Assembly (NCBI GenBank): GCA_945881735.1
Contig: CAMCVF010000012.1
Coordinates: 1-61,235 of the forward strand
Length of the DNA stretch: 61,235 nt
Source: Methylotenera oryzisoli
Lineage (GTDB): Bacteria > Pseudomonadota > Gammaproteobacteria > Burkholderiales > Methylophilaceae
Direction: 5' to 3'
Positions 16,886-26,939 of the stretch are shown piece by piece. The number at the start of each line of letters is the position of its first letter. Positions within the stretch are counted from its first letter, which is position 1. Below the pieces are notes generated by a model. That model was not told the DNA's origin, did not search any database, and saw only the letters and a list, made by a program, of their open reading frames with translations. Both the position numbers and the translations under genes were made by a program.

Positions 16886-17860
16886 TTAGTACTTGATAAG
16901 GGCTGAACCCCAAGTAAAACCGCCACCAAACGCCTCCATCAAAATCACATCGCCACGTTTAATGCGCCCATCTTTTATCGCCACATCCAATGCCAAAGGA
17001 ATAGATGCGGCAGATGTATTGCCGTGCTTATCAACGGTTACTATAACTTTATCCATGCTCATGTCTAGTTTCTTTGCCGTCGCCTGCAAAATACGAATGT
17101 TGGCTTGATGCGGCACCAGCCAATCAATATCACTTTTTTGCATGCCATTTGCGGCTAAAGTTTCATCCACAATTTGGTCTAGTGTATTGACTGCCATTTT
17201 AAAAACAGCGTTGCCTTCCATGATGACGGTGTCTGATGTTCCATCTTGCTTGCGTGGCACATGTAGCATTTTTTCATAGTTGCCGTCCGCATGTAAATGC
17301 GTTGAAATAACGCCTACTTCAATTGAGGCTTGCAGAATAATAGCGCCTGCTCCATCACCCCACAAAATGCAGTTGCCACGGTCTGTATAATCAGTAATGC
17401 GCGAAAAGGTTTCAGCGCCTATTACCAGTACGCATTTTGCGCCACCTGCTTTAATGAAATTATTAGCGGTTGTCAGAGCATAGACAAATCCACTGCACAC
17501 GGCTTGAATATCAAATGCAGGGCAGCCAGCAATACCCAACTTTCGCTGCACAATAGTTGCAACGCTTGGAAATACTTTATCAGGCGTGGTAGTTGCAACA
17601 ATAATTAAATCAATAGCATTGGCTTCTATGCGAGCACTTGCAATTGCATTTTGCGCGGCATTAAAAGCTAAATCACTGGTAAACTCGTCAGCAGCAGCAA
17701 TATGCCTTTCACGAATACCAGTACGGCTAAATATCCACTCATCGGTGGTATCCACCATTTTTTCTAAATCAGCATTGCTTAATATACTTTGCGGTAAATA
17801 GCTGCCAGTTCCTGCTATTCTTGCATTCTTTTCTGTATCACTAGAGTGTAATTTGGTCAT
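16886..17860 (-). CDS. fabH: Beta-ketoacyl-ACP synthase III
   Basis: The 324-residue initiating condensing enzyme joins acetyl-CoA to malonyl-ACP. The triad is Cys122 in [11 protein letters not shown], His in [11 protein letters not shown] and Asn in [10 protein letters not shown]; the end, [13 protein letters not shown], is also typical. Its start overlaps the plsX stop by 4 bases, so the two are translationally coupled, as usual for plsX-fabH. Confidence 0.95.
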   Translation of the reverse strand: MTKLHSSDTEKNARIAGTGSYLPQSILSNADLEKMVDTTDEWIFSRTGIRERHIAAADEFTSDLAFNAAQNAIASARIEANAIDLIIVATTTPDKVFPSVATIVQRKLGIAGCPAFDIQAVCSGFVYALTTANNFIKAGGAKCVLVIGAETFSRITDYTDRGNCILWGDGAGAIILQASIEVGVISTHLHADGNYEKMLHVPRKQDGTSDTVIMEGNAVFKMAVNTLDQIVDETLAANGMQKSDIDWLVPHQANIRILQATAKKLDMSMDKVIVTVDKHGNTSAASIPLALDVAIKDGRIKRGDVILMEAFGGGFTWGSALIKY

Positions 17861-18930
17861 GCGCCAATGCCTTCTTCTGCCAAATTATCGGCATCAAATG
17901 CGTTATTTTGTTGCTGCAAATGTTCAATTTCTAATTGTTCGGTAATACGGCGCAAAACACCACTTCGCGCTTCTTCAATGGCGACATGCAAGGCGTAATA
18001 AAACGCTAATTCATCGGCACCGCCATGACTTTTAACCACAATGCCGCGCAGGCCTAAAAAGCTAGCACCATTGTAACGGCGAGGGTCTAAGCGTTTTTTA
18101 AAGGCTTTCAGCACTGGCATCGCTCCTAAGGCCATTAATTTTGTGAGCCAGTTCCGTTTAAATTCCATGGTTAAAAACTTGCCCATCATGTGCGCCAAAC
18201 CTTCGGTGGTTTTAAGCGAGACATTACCCACAAAACCATCGCACACCACTAAATCAGTGGTGCCTTTAAAAATATCGTCGCCTTCAATATTGCCATAAAA
18301 ATTAAGATGACTGGCGCGCAATAATTCAGCCGCTTGCTTAACGACTTCATTACCCTTAATATCCTCAGAGCCAATATTTAATAAGCCTACGGTAGGATTA
18401 TCCTTATGTTCTACACAGCTAACTAGCATAGCACCCATTACGGCAAACTGCAGCAAATGCTGTGGGGTACAATCTGCGTTTGCACCTAAATCCAGCATAT
18501 AGGTCCTGCCTTTTTCGGAAGGTAGAGACGAAGCAATCGCCGGCCTATCGATGCCTGGTAAGGTTTTTAGCACAAAGCGTGCTGTCGCCATCAAGGCGCC
18601 TGTATTACCAGCGCTGACGCAAGCATTAGCCTCACCCGACTTAACCAAATTAATGGCTACGCGCATAGAAGAGTCTTTTTTGTTTTTTAAGGCGCTTTGG
18701 GGTGATTCATCCATTAATACTACTTGCGTAGTTGGATGTATTCGTAAACGCGGACTGACCGCCGATTTATATGCTTTTAGTGAAGCTTGTATAGCATCTT
18801 CAAAGCCGACCAACACAATATTAAGCTGATCATCTTCCTTAATCGCTTTTAGAGCGGCGGGAACGATAACGTGAGGGCCATGATCGCCACCCATCGCATC
18901 AATTGCAATTGTAATATCCATTAAAGCCAT
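17857..18930 (-). CDS. plsX: Phosphate acyltransferase PlsX
   Basis: The 357-residue enzyme makes acyl-phosphate from acyl-ACP for phospholipid synthesis. The N-terminal DAMGGDHGP (residues 12-20) and the [20 protein letters not shown] and [14 protein letters not shown] motifs are diagnostic. Two starts are possible: ATG at 18930 or ATG at 18921, nearer the conserved region; neither has a good Shine-Dalgarno. It follows rpmF as in most Gram-negative bacteria. Confidence 0.93.
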   Translation of the reverse strand: MALMDITIAIDAMGGDHGPHVIVPAALKAIKEDDQLNIVLVGFEDAIQASLKAYKSAVSPRLRIHPTTQVVLMDESPQSALKNKKDSSMRVAINLVKSGEANACVSAGNTGALMATARFVLKTLPGIDRPAIASSLPSEKGRTYMLDLGANADCTPQHLLQFAVMGAMLVSCVEHKDNPTVGLLNIGSEDIKGNEVVKQAAELLRASHLNFYGNIEGDDIFKGTTDLVVCDGFVGNVSLKTTEGLAHMMGKFLTMEFKRNWLTKLMALGAMPVLKAFKKRLDPRRYNGASFLGLRGIVVKSHGGADELAFYYALHVAIEEARSGVLRRITEQLEIEHLQQQNNAFDADNLAEEGIGA

Positions 18931-19049
18931 TAGATGTTAAGGATGAAATGTTTGTCAATAAATTTAGGCAATCAATCATCCGTTGGTGGGTTTTGTATAT
19001 TAGTTATCTGCATAAACACTAAATATGCAAACGCGCTTAATGTGCAAAC

Positions 19050-19071
19050 GCCGCACTTTTCAAAGTACGGC
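19050..19071. other. Hairpin between rpmF and plsX
   Basis: GCCGCACTTT and AAAGTACGGC pair with one mismatch across a 2-base loop. No U-tract follows in the minus direction, so a processing or stability element is more likely than a terminator. Confidence 0.45.
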
Positions 19072-19137
19072 GCGCTAGATAAAACTTTTAAAGTCAGCTT
19101 ATTTGTCAATAAAATTAGCCAAAAGACTAATTAAATC

Positions 19138-19317
19138 TTATTCACCCTTAGTAGACAACACTTTACGACCACGATAGTAGCCAGATGGGCTTACATGGTG
19201 ACGCAAATGCGTTTCGCCAGTTGTAGGCTCTAAAGCTAAAGGTGGGTTAACTAAGAAGTCATGTGATCGGTGCATACCACGTTTAGAAGGTGACTTTTTG
19301 TTTTGCTGAACTGCCAT
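19138..19317 (-). CDS. rpmF: 50S ribosomal protein L32
   Basis: The 59-residue basic protein is encoded on the minus strand from an ATG at 19315-19317 to a stop at 19138-19140. It begins [20 protein letters not shown] and contains the typical [16 protein letters not shown] segment. The usual Cys zinc residues of some L32 types are absent, as in other betaproteobacterial L32 proteins. A GGAG-type Shine-Dalgarno lies upstream (CTCC at 19324-19327 on the plus strand). It sits between yceD and plsX, the standard order. Confidence 0.95.
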   Translation of the reverse strand: MAVQQNKKSPSKRGMHRSHDFLVNPPLALEPTTGETHLRHHVSPSGYYRGRKVLSTKGE

Positions 19318-19464
19318 TAGAAAACTCCAAAAAAATTCTTATGCAAATGCTGTAAATAGTTAATTTCTAATTGTAATTGAATTTGCTGTAAATTGCAAAC
19401 ATAACCAAAATAAATAGCGTTAAATCAGCCAATTCGGCTCTTTAAAATGATTAATCGCCCTAAA

Positions 19465-19977
19465 TTAGGACGATTTTTTTATCAAATCTTTAAGTACTGC
19501 AAATGGATTAGGCTTTTTGTCACTTTGCACTAAATGCTGCTTGCATTCTCCTTGCTGCTCAGATGAATGTGTAGGTGCGATTGGAAACGCAATTAATAGC
19601 TCATCTTCCACCAATGCTGGCACTGACATGACAGGTGAAATTTCCAGCCAATCTAAATCATCGTTTTCATCAAGCTCTGTAAGCTCACTGTCGGTGATTA
19701 AATAATCATATTCTAATTTTAATCGAACAGACATGGGATTTAAACAGCGCTGGCAGGTGGTTGGAAAATGGGCATCCAAACTTAAATGCAGGCTAGGCGA
19801 GCTGTATTTTTTATTATGCCCAGTTAGAGTGAATTTAATATTATGCTCATCTGTAACTATTTGCGGCATCAGCAAAACATCAGTCAGCCTTTCCATCTCT
19901 AAAATAGCTAATGTACCAGCCATGGATTGTTCTGATAGTGCAAATTCAAGGTTATTAATTGACAGTATTTTCATCAT
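19465..19977 (-). CDS. yceD: YceD/DUF177 protein, 23S rRNA accumulation
   Basis: The 170-residue cytoplasmic protein has the DUF177 features: CQRCLNPM near residue 91, and acidic segments near DENDDLDWLEISP and PALVEDELLIAFP. In E. coli and plants this family is needed for normal 23S rRNA levels. It heads the yceD-rpmF-plsX-fab run. The two Met codons at the start are equivalent choices. It diverges from pycA across a 131-base promoter region. Confidence 0.88.
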   Translation of the reverse strand: MMKILSINNLEFALSEQSMAGTLAILEMERLTDVLLMPQIVTDEHNIKFTLTGHNKKYSSPSLHLSLDAHFPTTCQRCLNPMSVRLKLEYDYLITDSELTELDENDDLDWLEISPVMSVPALVEDELLIAFPIAPTHSSEQQGECKQHLVQSDKKPNPFAVLKDLIKKSS

Positions 19978-20033
19978 ATGTTTTAAAATAGTTTAAATAT
20001 AACAATAAGATATATTTTTAAGAACGAGCTTAT

Positions 20034-20061
20034 TTTGCGTACACCTTCAGCATGTTATAAT
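20034..20061 (+). promoter_or_regulatory. Sigma70-type promoter for pycA
   Basis: A perfect TATAAT at 20056-20061 is preceded by TG one base upstream (extended -10). A weak -35 TTTGCG lies at 20034-20039 with a 16-base spacer. The start codon is 48 bases further on. This is the best promoter match seen in the divergent yceD/pycA gap. Confidence 0.55.
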
Positions 20062-20108
20062 CTCAAAGTTTAAATACTAAAGTTGTTGTAAACTCTATAA
20101 GGGTCCAA

Positions 20109-21527
20109 GTGTTCAAAAAAATTCTTGTTGCTAATCGCGGTGAAATTGCAGTTCGTATTGTACGCGCTTGCTCCGAAATGGGTATCAAATCTGTTGCCAT
20201 CTATGCAGAGGCAGATCGCCACGCATTGCATGTAAAAAAAGCGGATGAAGCATATAACATTGGTACTGACCCCGTCGCTGGCTATTTAAATGCACATAAT
20301 ATTGTCAACGTAGCAGTAGCAGCTGGATGCGATGCACTGCATCCAGGATATGGTTTTTTATCGGAAAATCCCGAATTAGCCGAAATTTGCGCGCGCCGTG
20401 GTATTAATTTTATTGGTCCAAATGCTTCAGTCATTCGTCAAATGGGTGACAAAATACAAGCACGTAACGCTATGACGGATGCCGGTATTCCATGTACCCC
20501 AGGCAGTGATGGCAATCTTGAAAGCTTAGACGATGCGCTTAAATTAGCCAATAAAATTGGCTACCCAGTCATGCTGAAAGCCACCAACGGCGGCGGAGGC
20601 CGCGGTATTCGCCGTTGCGATTCTGAAAAAGATTTGCTCATTAATTACGATCGTGTGATTTCAGAAGCCAGTAAAGCATTTGGTAAGCCTGAAGTATTCT
20701 TGGAAAAATGCGTGGTGCATCCACGTCATATTGAAGTGCAAGTATTGGCTGATAGCCAAGGCAACGTGATTCATTTATTTGAGCGTGATTGCTCTATTCA
20801 GCGCCGCAATCAAAAATTGATTGAAATTGCCCCTTCACCTCAATTGAGTCAAGCGCAACGCGACTACATTGGCGGTTTAGCGGTTAAAGCAGCCAAAGCA
20901 GTGGGTTATGAAAATGCAGGCACGGTTGAGTTCTTGCTAGATTCTGACAATACGTTTTACTTTATGGAAATGAATACCCGTTTGCAAGTTGAGCATACTG
21001 TGACTGAAACCATTACGGGCGTAGATATCGTACAAGAGCAAATCCGCATTGCTTATGGTTTGCCACTGCAATACAAACAAAGTGAAATTAGTTTCCGCGG
21101 CTTTGCGATGGAATATCGCATCAATGCAGAAGATCCTAAAAACGACTTTTTGCCTAGCTTTGGTAAAATTACTCGTTACTATTCACCAGGTGGCCCAGGT
21201 GTGCGCATGGATGCAGCAATTTATACAGGTTATGTGATTCCGCCCTATTACGATTCGATGTGTGCCAAGCTAACTGTGTGGGCATTAGATTGGGAAAGCG
21301 TTGTAGAGCGCGGTCGCCGTGCGTTAGGTGACATGGTGGTATATGGCGTTAAAACGACTATTCCTTACTATCAAGAAATTATGAAGCATCCTGATTTTAA
21401 GAATGCAGAATTTAATACTAGCTTTGTTGAAACGCACCCAGAGCTAACCAACTACGCAACCGAACTGCCGCCAGAACTGATTGCCGCTGCTATATCCGCT
21501 GCAATTGCTGCACACGAAGGCATTTAA
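20109..21527 (+). CDS. pycA: Pyruvate carboxylase subunit A (biotin carboxylase)
   Basis: The 472-residue protein starts at GTG 20109, 5 bases after AAGGG. It has the biotin carboxylase order: KILVANRGEIAVRIVRAC at the N-terminus, ATP-grasp glycine loop KATNGGGGRGIRR near residue 160, EVQVLADSQG, and MNTRLQVEHTVTE. It carboxylates biotin with bicarbonate and ATP. Acetyl-CoA carboxylase AccC is similar, but pairing with the transcarboxylase subunit downstream and a length above 450 residues point to the two-subunit pyruvate carboxylase. The pair makes oxaloacetate, the anaplerotic step needed when one-carbon units are the carbon source. Confidence 0.87.
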   Translation: MFKKILVANRGEIAVRIVRACSEMGIKSVAIYAEADRHALHVKKADEAYNIGTDPVAGYLNAHNIVNVAVAAGCDALHPGYGFLSENPELAEICARRGINFIGPNASVIRQMGDKIQARNAMTDAGIPCTPGSDGNLESLDDALKLANKIGYPVMLKATNGGGGRGIRRCDSEKDLLINYDRVISEASKAFGKPEVFLEKCVVHPRHIEVQVLADSQGNVIHLFERDCSIQRRNQKLIEIAPSPQLSQAQRDYIGGLAVKAAKAVGYENAGTVEFLLDSDNTFYFMEMNTRLQVEHTVTETITGVDIVQEQIRIAYGLPLQYKQSEISFRGFAMEYRINAEDPKNDFLPSFGKITRYYSPGGPGVRMDAAIYTGYVIPPYYDSMCAKLTVWALDWESVVERGRRALGDMVVYGVKTTIPYYQEIMKHPDFKNAEFNTSFVETHPELTNYATELPPELIAAAISAAIAAHEGI

Positions 21528-21556
21528 GAAAAAGTTTTTAATAGAAACGACTGATT

Positions 21557-23410
21557 ATGAGCAAAATACACCTTACCGAACTTGTTTTACGCGATGGGCA
21601 TCAATCGTTGATTGCTACGCGCTTGCGCACCGAAGATATGTTGCCTATTTGCAGCAAATTGGATGCAATTGGTTTTTGGTCATTAGAAGCTTGGGGCGGT
21701 GCCACATTTGATGCCTGCGTTCGCTATTTAAAAGAAGATCCATGGGAGCGTTTGGTTAAGTTGCGTAAAGCCCTGCCTAACAGCCAAATTAATATGTTAT
21801 TGCGCGGCCAAAACTTACTGGGTTATCGCCATTACTCAGATGATGTTGTACATGCCTTTGTACAAAAGTCTGCAGATAACGGTGTGGATGTTTTCCGTAT
21901 TTTTGATGCAATGAACGACACCCGCAATTTGCGTGAAGCGATTAATGCCGTTAAAAAAGTGAAGAAGCATGCAATTGGCACAATCTCTTACACGACTAGC
22001 CCTGTGCATGATGTTTCTTATTTTGTGAATATGGCTAAAGAGCTTGAAAGTATGGGTTCTGACAGTATCGGTATTAAGGATATGGCTGGATTATTGACGC
22101 CGCAAGTAGCTGCCGATTTAGTTAAAGCCCTCACTCAAACCGTCAGCTTGCCGATTCATGTTCATAGCCACTCTTCATCGGGCTTAGCGAGCATGGTGAT
22201 GCTGAAAAGTGTTGAAAATGGCGCATCGATTATTGATACTTGCAACTCTTCTTTTGCTGAAGGTGCCAGCCACCCAAGCACTGAAAGTATCGTTGCAGCG
22301 CTAAAAGGCACTGAATACGATACGGGATTGGATCTTGTAAGGTTGCAAGAAATTACCGCTTATTTCCGCGAAACGCGAAAAAAATATTGGCAATTTGAAA
22401 GTGATTTTACAGGTGTTGATACCCGCGTTTTAGCAAACCAAGTTCCAGGCGGCATGATTTCTAACCTATCGAATCAACTAAAAGAGCAAGGCGCGCTTGA
22501 CCGCATGGATGAAGTGCTGGCCGAAATTCCACGTGTGCGTGAGGATTTAGGCTACCCTCCTTTAGTGACGCCGACATCGCAAATTGTTGGTACACAAGCC
22601 GTATTAAATGTAATGACTGGTTCACGCTATAAATCGGTAACCAATGAAGTTAAAAATTTTTTAATGGGCCAATATGGCCAATCACCAGCGATGGTAAATG
22701 CCAGCGTTAAACAACAAGCAGTTGGTGATGCCAAAGTGATTACATGCCGCCCCGCCGATTTAATTGAGCCAGAAATGGCTAAATTACAAGCTGAATCAGA
22801 CCGTATTGCAAAATCTGAAGAAGATGTTTTAACCTATGCCATGTTTCCTGATATTGGGAAAACCTTTTTGCAAGAACGTAATGCAGGTACGCTTAAAGCC
22901 GATCCATTATTAACTAAAGAAGCCGCTAATACTGGCGCGGCGCGTTATGCACCTAACGAATTTAAAGTTACGTTACATGGCGAAACTTTCCATATCAAAT
23001 TAACTGGTAGCGGCCATGCTGGTGAAGAGCAACGACCTTTCTATGTGTCTGTAGATGGTATTGCTGAAGAAGTGATTGTAGAAACATTAAGCGAGATTGA
23101 GGTTTCTGGTAAAGGCAGTAGCACTGGCGGCAAGAGTGTAGGTAAAAAGAAATCAGGCGCAACCGCTAATGGCCGCCCTCGCCCACATCATACAGGCTGT
23201 GTAACCACAGCCATGCCGGGCACTATTGTGGCGGTAAAAGTAAAAGTGGGTGATAAAGTGACCGCTGGCGATGGTGTTTTAGTGATAGAAGCCATGAAAA
23301 TGGAAAACGAGATTCAAACTTCTAAAACAGGTACTGTTGTTGCTGTGCATGTAAGCAAAGGCGACACCGTAACGCCTGACGAATCTTTATTAGAAATTCA
23401 ACCAGAATAA
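21557..23410 (+). CDS. pycB: Pyruvate carboxylase subunit B (carboxyltransferase plus biotin carrier)
   Basis: The 617-residue protein has an N-terminal HMGL-like carboxyltransferase domain (LVLRDGHQSLIATRLRTEDM; metal ligands in HVHSHS). A conserved carboxylase region and a Gly/Ser/Lys-rich linker near residues 515-535 follow, then a biotinyl domain with EAMKMEN and biotin site Lys581. Oxaloacetate decarboxylase alpha has the same plan, but no membrane subunits (OadB, OadG) lie nearby and a biotin carboxylase does, so pyruvate carboxylase is favoured. It starts 29 bases after pycA and ends at a strong terminator: a two-gene operon. Confidence 0.87.
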   Translation: MSKIHLTELVLRDGHQSLIATRLRTEDMLPICSKLDAIGFWSLEAWGGATFDACVRYLKEDPWERLVKLRKALPNSQINMLLRGQNLLGYRHYSDDVVHAFVQKSADNGVDVFRIFDAMNDTRNLREAINAVKKVKKHAIGTISYTTSPVHDVSYFVNMAKELESMGSDSIGIKDMAGLLTPQVAADLVKALTQTVSLPIHVHSHSSSGLASMVMLKSVENGASIIDTCNSSFAEGASHPSTESIVAALKGTEYDTGLDLVRLQEITAYFRETRKKYWQFESDFTGVDTRVLANQVPGGMISNLSNQLKEQGALDRMDEVLAEIPRVREDLGYPPLVTPTSQIVGTQAVLNVMTGSRYKSVTNEVKNFLMGQYGQSPAMVNASVKQQAVGDAKVITCRPADLIEPEMAKLQAESDRIAKSEEDVLTYAMFPDIGKTFLQERNAGTLKADPLLTKEAANTGAARYAPNEFKVTLHGETFHIKLTGSGHAGEEQRPFYVSVDGIAEEVIVETLSEIEVSGKGSSTGGKSVGKKKSGATANGRPRPHHTGCVTTAMPGTIVAVKVKVGDKVTAGDGVLVIEAMKMENEIQTSKTGTVVAVHVSKGDTVTPDESLLEIQPE

Positions 23411-23426
23411 GTACTTAGCACTTTAT

Positions 23427-23457
23427 AAAAGCCGATAGCACCATCTATCGGCTTTTG
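23427..23457 (+). terminator. Terminator of pycAB
   Basis: AAAAGCCGATAG and CTATCGGCTTTT pair perfectly across a 6-base loop, followed by GTTTTTT. It lies 16 bases after the pycB stop. Confidence 0.93.
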
Positions 23458-23500
23458 TTTTTTAATAGCCAATTAATTTTAGTTTTATTAATAATAAATT

Positions 23501-24082
23501 ATGAAAAAAATCTTAATCCTAGCCTCATCCTCCACCTACAGGCGTGAGCTTTTAAAAAAGCTACAAATTCAGTTTAGTAGTGTTGCGCCGCATGTAGATG
23601 AAACCGCATTCGAAAACGAAAACCCCTGTGAAACCGCTTTGAGGCTTTCACAAGATAAAGCCAGAAAAGTAGGGATTGAATATCCGCATGCCTTGATAAT
23701 TGGCAGCGATCAAGTAGCCAGTCTGGATGGGCTGCAACTGGGCAAGCCACTCAATCATCAAAATGCCACTAAACAATTACAAATGATGCGTGGACGTGAA
23801 GTAACGTTTTATAGTGCCTTATGCTTGTTTAACGCCGCTACTGGCCATATGCAGTCTGAAGTTATGCCTTATTTGGTTCGCTTTAGGCAATTAACTGACT
23901 CTCAAATTGAAAACTATTTAAACAAAGAAAAACCCTACCAATGTGCGGGCAGTGCAAAATCGGAAGGATTAGGCATTGCGTTAATCGAACGTATGCTGGG
24001 CGAAGACCCTAACGCATTGATTGGCTTACCTTTAATCAAGCTTATTACCATGCTGGAAAACGAAGGTGTCAGCGTAATCTAG
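23501..24082 (+). CDS. Maf-family nucleotide pyrophosphatase
   Basis: The 193-residue protein begins [16 protein letters not shown], and [29 protein letters not shown] and [14 protein letters not shown] follow, all Maf family landmarks. Maf proteins hydrolyse non-canonical or modified nucleoside triphosphates. The SSS-Y-R start resembles the YceF subgroup (7-methyl-GTP) more than YhdE (dTTP/UTP), a tentative call. It is plus-strand with a following DUF4139 gene about 40 bases away. The rnhB-lpxB side of the neighbourhood is typical of betaproteobacteria. Confidence 0.87.
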   Translation: MKKILILASSSTYRRELLKKLQIQFSSVAPHVDETAFENENPCETALRLSQDKARKVGIEYPHALIIGSDQVASLDGLQLGKPLNHQNATKQLQMMRGREVTFYSALCLFNAATGHMQSEVMPYLVRFRQLTDSQIENYLNKEKPYQCAGSAKSEGLGIALIERMLGEDPNALIGLPLIKLITMLENEGVSVI

Positions 24083-24123
24083 TGAAAATCGTTATGCTTT
24101 TATGACTAATTAGGAGAATCATT

Positions 24124-25575
24124 ATGTTTAAACGCCACATAATCACTTTAGCGATTACCAGCCTAATTTCGATGGGAGCATATTCTTTGGAAAATGCGAC
24201 CAGTGAAACCACCAGCACTTTAAACGACCAACAAAGCGTTGCTGTAACCATTTATAACGACGATTTAGCCTTGGTAAAAGATACGCGCAAAATACAATTA
24301 AATGCTGGCATAAATGCACTTGCGTTGAGCAATGTAAGCGCCCAGATTCGCCCAGAAACCGCCTTATTGCGTAGCATTAATTCACCAGGAAGTCTAAATT
24401 TATTAGAACAAAATTTTGATTTTGATTTACTGACTCCTGCAAAATTATTAGAAAAATATGTGGGTAAAACGGTTGGTTTAATTAAAACGAATCCAGCTTC
24501 AGGCCTTGAATCAACTGAACAAGCGACTGTTTTATCGGCCAACAATGGAGTGGTGTTAAAGATAGGCAATCGCATTGAAACCGGTATTAATGGTCGTATT
24601 GTATATGACAATGTACCCGCAAACTTACGCGATCGCCCTACTTTAGTGACTCTAATCAATAACAAAGGTGCTACAGATCAAACCATTGAGTTAAGCTATC
24701 TAACAGGTGGTTTAGGCTGGAAAGCGGATTATGTGGCGGAATTAAATAGTAAAGAAAATATGCTGGATTTATCTGGCTGGGTCACCTTAACCAACAGTAG
24801 TGGCGCGGCTTATAAAAATGCAAAATTGCAATTGGTAGCAGGTGATGTCAGTCGCGTGCAACAATCAACACGCGACATGGAATTGCAAATGCGCAAAAAC
24901 AAAGTGATGATGGCAGAAGCCATCGCTCCGATGGCAGAAGAGTCATTGCTAGAATATCACTTATATTCACTAGAGCGCCCTACCACTATTGCCGAAAATC
25001 AAATTAAGCAAGTCGCCTTATTATCGGCCACCAGTGTGCCTGTGCGTAAAGAATTAGTGTTGCGTGGCGCTGATTACTATTATCAAGGCCAATATGGCGA
25101 AATTGGCAGTAAAATGAAAATTGGTGTTTTTATTGAATTTGACAACAAAGAAGCCGCAAAATTAGGCATGCCTTTACCAAAAGGGATATTGCGCGTGTAT
25201 AAAAATGATAGCCGAGGCAATTCTCAATTTGTGGGTGAAGACAAGATTGACCACACACCAAAAAATGAAACGGTGCGTTTAAAGCTGGGCGATGTCTTTG
25301 ATGTAAACGCCGATAAAAAACAAACTGATTTCAAAGTACTGCCAAGCTCATCTAAAGGCAATAATTTATATGAAAGTGCTTTTGAATTAACCCTTAAAAA
25401 TACTAAAAAAGAAAAAGTAACTGTTACTGTACAAGAGCCCATTAGCGGCGATTGGAAAATCATCAGTGAGAGCAAACCACATACCAAAGTAAATAGTCAT
25501 TTGGCTGAATGGAAAATAGAAATTCCCGCTGAAGATAAAGTGACGCTAATTTACAGAGCACAAGTAAAGTACTAA
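24124..25575 (+). CDS. Secreted DUF4139-domain protein
   Basis: The 483-residue protein has a Sec signal peptide (hydrophobic core IITLAITSLISMGAYS). It is otherwise beta-rich with a helical linker near residues 250-280. VAVTIYNDDLALVKDTRKI and ELSYLTGGLGWKADYVAEL match the DUF4139 layout, and the end, WKIEIPAEDKVTLIYRAQVKY, is typical. Function of the family is unknown; some members are linked to mucoidy. TAGGAG at 24111-24116 supports the start. It is 13 bases before the next gene. Confidence 0.85.
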   Translation: MFKRHIITLAITSLISMGAYSLENATSETTSTLNDQQSVAVTIYNDDLALVKDTRKIQLNAGINALALSNVSAQIRPETALLRSINSPGSLNLLEQNFDFDLLTPAKLLEKYVGKTVGLIKTNPASGLESTEQATVLSANNGVVLKIGNRIETGINGRIVYDNVPANLRDRPTLVTLINNKGATDQTIELSYLTGGLGWKADYVAELNSKENMLDLSGWVTLTNSSGAAYKNAKLQLVAGDVSRVQQSTRDMELQMRKNKVMMAEAIAPMAEESLLEYHLYSLERPTTIAENQIKQVALLSATSVPVRKELVLRGADYYYQGQYGEIGSKMKIGVFIEFDNKEAAKLGMPLPKGILRVYKNDSRGNSQFVGEDKIDHTPKNETVRLKLGDVFDVNADKKQTDFKVLPSSSKGNNLYESAFELTLKNTKKEKVTVTVQEPISGDWKIISESKPHTKVNSHLAEWKIEIPAEDKVTLIYRAQVKY

Positions 25576-25588
25576 TCGGCAAGAAAAG

Positions 25589-26302
25589 ATGAGCACACTT
25601 GGTTCCATATATTTAATTCCTGTCACGCTTGGTGAAGACAATATCAATCAAGTTTTGCCGCCTGATGTGATTGCTTTTGCGCAGAAACTGGATACTTTTG
25701 TGGTTGAAAGTGAAAAATCAGCACGCCACTTTTTAAGCACTATCAAAACCATTAAACCCGTGCGCGAGCTAACTTTAAATTTATTAAATGAGCACACTGC
25801 CGATAAAGATGTTTCTGCACTATTAGCGCCATTATTAGCAGGCAAAAACATTGGCTTAATGTCTGACGCTGGCTGCCCTGGTGTGGCCGATCCGGGTGCA
25901 AAATTGGTTGAATTAGCACATCAAAAAGGCATAAATGTGGTGCCTTTTGTGGGGCCAAGTTCTATTTTGCTTAGCCTGATGGCTAGCGGGTTAAATGGGC
26001 AGCAGTTTTCATTTTTAGGCTACTTGCCTGTCGATAAATTAGCGCGCAACAATAAATTAAAAGAAATCGAAAAGCGTTCACTGTTACACAAAGAAACGCA
26101 GTTATTTATAGAAACACCCTACCGTAATCAACATATGTTAGATGCGATTTTAAGCACTTGCCAACCCAATACAAGGCTATGTGTTGCATGTGATATAAGT
26201 TTGGTTAGCGAATTGATTGTTACTAAATCAATTGCGAATTGGAAAAAGTCGCCTTTACCTGATTTACATAAAAGGCCGACTGTATTCTTGTTGCTAGCCT
26301 AA
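25589..26302 (+). CDS. SAM-dependent methyltransferase, short RsmI-like type
   Basis: The 237-residue protein starts LGSIYLIPVTLGEDN and has GLMSDAGCPGVADPGAKLV and VVPFVGPSSILLSLMASG, the tetrapyrrole-methylase fold motifs of the RsmI family. RsmI itself methylates C1402 of 16S rRNA. This shorter homologue is a separate family found beside maf in betaproteobacteria, with unproven target, so RsmI is not claimed. It converges with rnhB, leaving 18 bases between stops and no visible terminator. Confidence 0.82.
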   Translation: MSTLGSIYLIPVTLGEDNINQVLPPDVIAFAQKLDTFVVESEKSARHFLSTIKTIKPVRELTLNLLNEHTADKDVSALLAPLLAGKNIGLMSDAGCPGVADPGAKLVELAHQKGINVVPFVGPSSILLSLMASGLNGQQFSFLGYLPVDKLARNNKLKEIEKRSLLHKETQLFIETPYRNQHMLDAILSTCQPNTRLCVACDISLVSELIVTKSIANWKKSPLPDLHKRPTVFLLLA

Positions 26303-26320
26303 TTTAACATTAAATTATTA

Positions 26321-26923
26321 CTATTTAATTAGCACCTTAACTGGCGCGTAAGTGAGTCGATGTACTGAAGTAACTCCGTAAATATTTAGCATTTTTATAT
26401 GGTAGGCAGTAGGATAGCCTTTGTGCTTGGCAAAACCATATTTTGGATAGGTTTTATCCAATGCATACAATTCAGCATCGCGTGCTACTTTTGCCAAAAT
26501 TGAAGCCGCTGAAATAGCCTGCACTTTACTATCGCCCTTCACAATTGCCTCGCACGGCCAGCTTATTTTAGGGCATTTATTGCCATCTACTTGCACTGAT
26601 ACTTGGCCTGATTTAGCCATTGCAATCAATTCAGGTGATAAAACAAGCGATTCAATAGCACGCTTCATGGCTAGTAAGCTTGCTTGCAGAATATTGATTT
26701 CGTCGATTTCTTGCGCGCTACAACTGGCGATTGCCCAAGCTAGGGACTTGGCTTTGATTTCTACGCTTAAAAAGTTACGCTTTTTTTCTGATAACTTTTT
26801 AGAGTCAGCTAAGCCAATAATCGGATTATTTGCATCTAAAATGACGGCAGCGGCATAAACACTGCCAGCCAAAGGGCCACGCCCCGCTTCATCTACACCA
26901 CAAATAATTTGCTGGTTGTTCAA
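26321..26923 (-). CDS. rnhB: Ribonuclease HII
   Basis: The 200-residue enzyme has [22 protein letters not shown] at the N-terminus, with the catalytic Asp-Glu pair. A second Asp lies in VQVDGNKCP and another in KVARDAELY. RNase HII cuts the 5' side of ribonucleotides embedded in DNA and removes RNA primers. It ends the long rpsB-to-rnhB run, 16 bases after lpxB. Confidence 0.95.
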   Translation of the reverse strand: MNNQQIICGVDEAGRGPLAGSVYAAAVILDANNPIIGLADSKKLSEKKRNFLSVEIKAKSLAWAIASCSAQEIDEINILQASLLAMKRAIESLVLSPELIAMAKSGQVSVQVDGNKCPKISWPCEAIVKGDSKVQAISAASILAKVARDAELYALDKTYPKYGFAKHKGYPTAYHIKMLNIYGVTSVHRLTYAPVKVLIK

Positions 26924-26939
26924 ACGTCTTTTAATTAAT

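Noticed and set aside
21557-23410. Sodium-pumping oxaloacetate decarboxylase alpha subunit
   Set aside because: No beta or gamma membrane subunits nearby, and a biotin carboxylase subunit is directly upstream; pyruvate carboxylase fits better.
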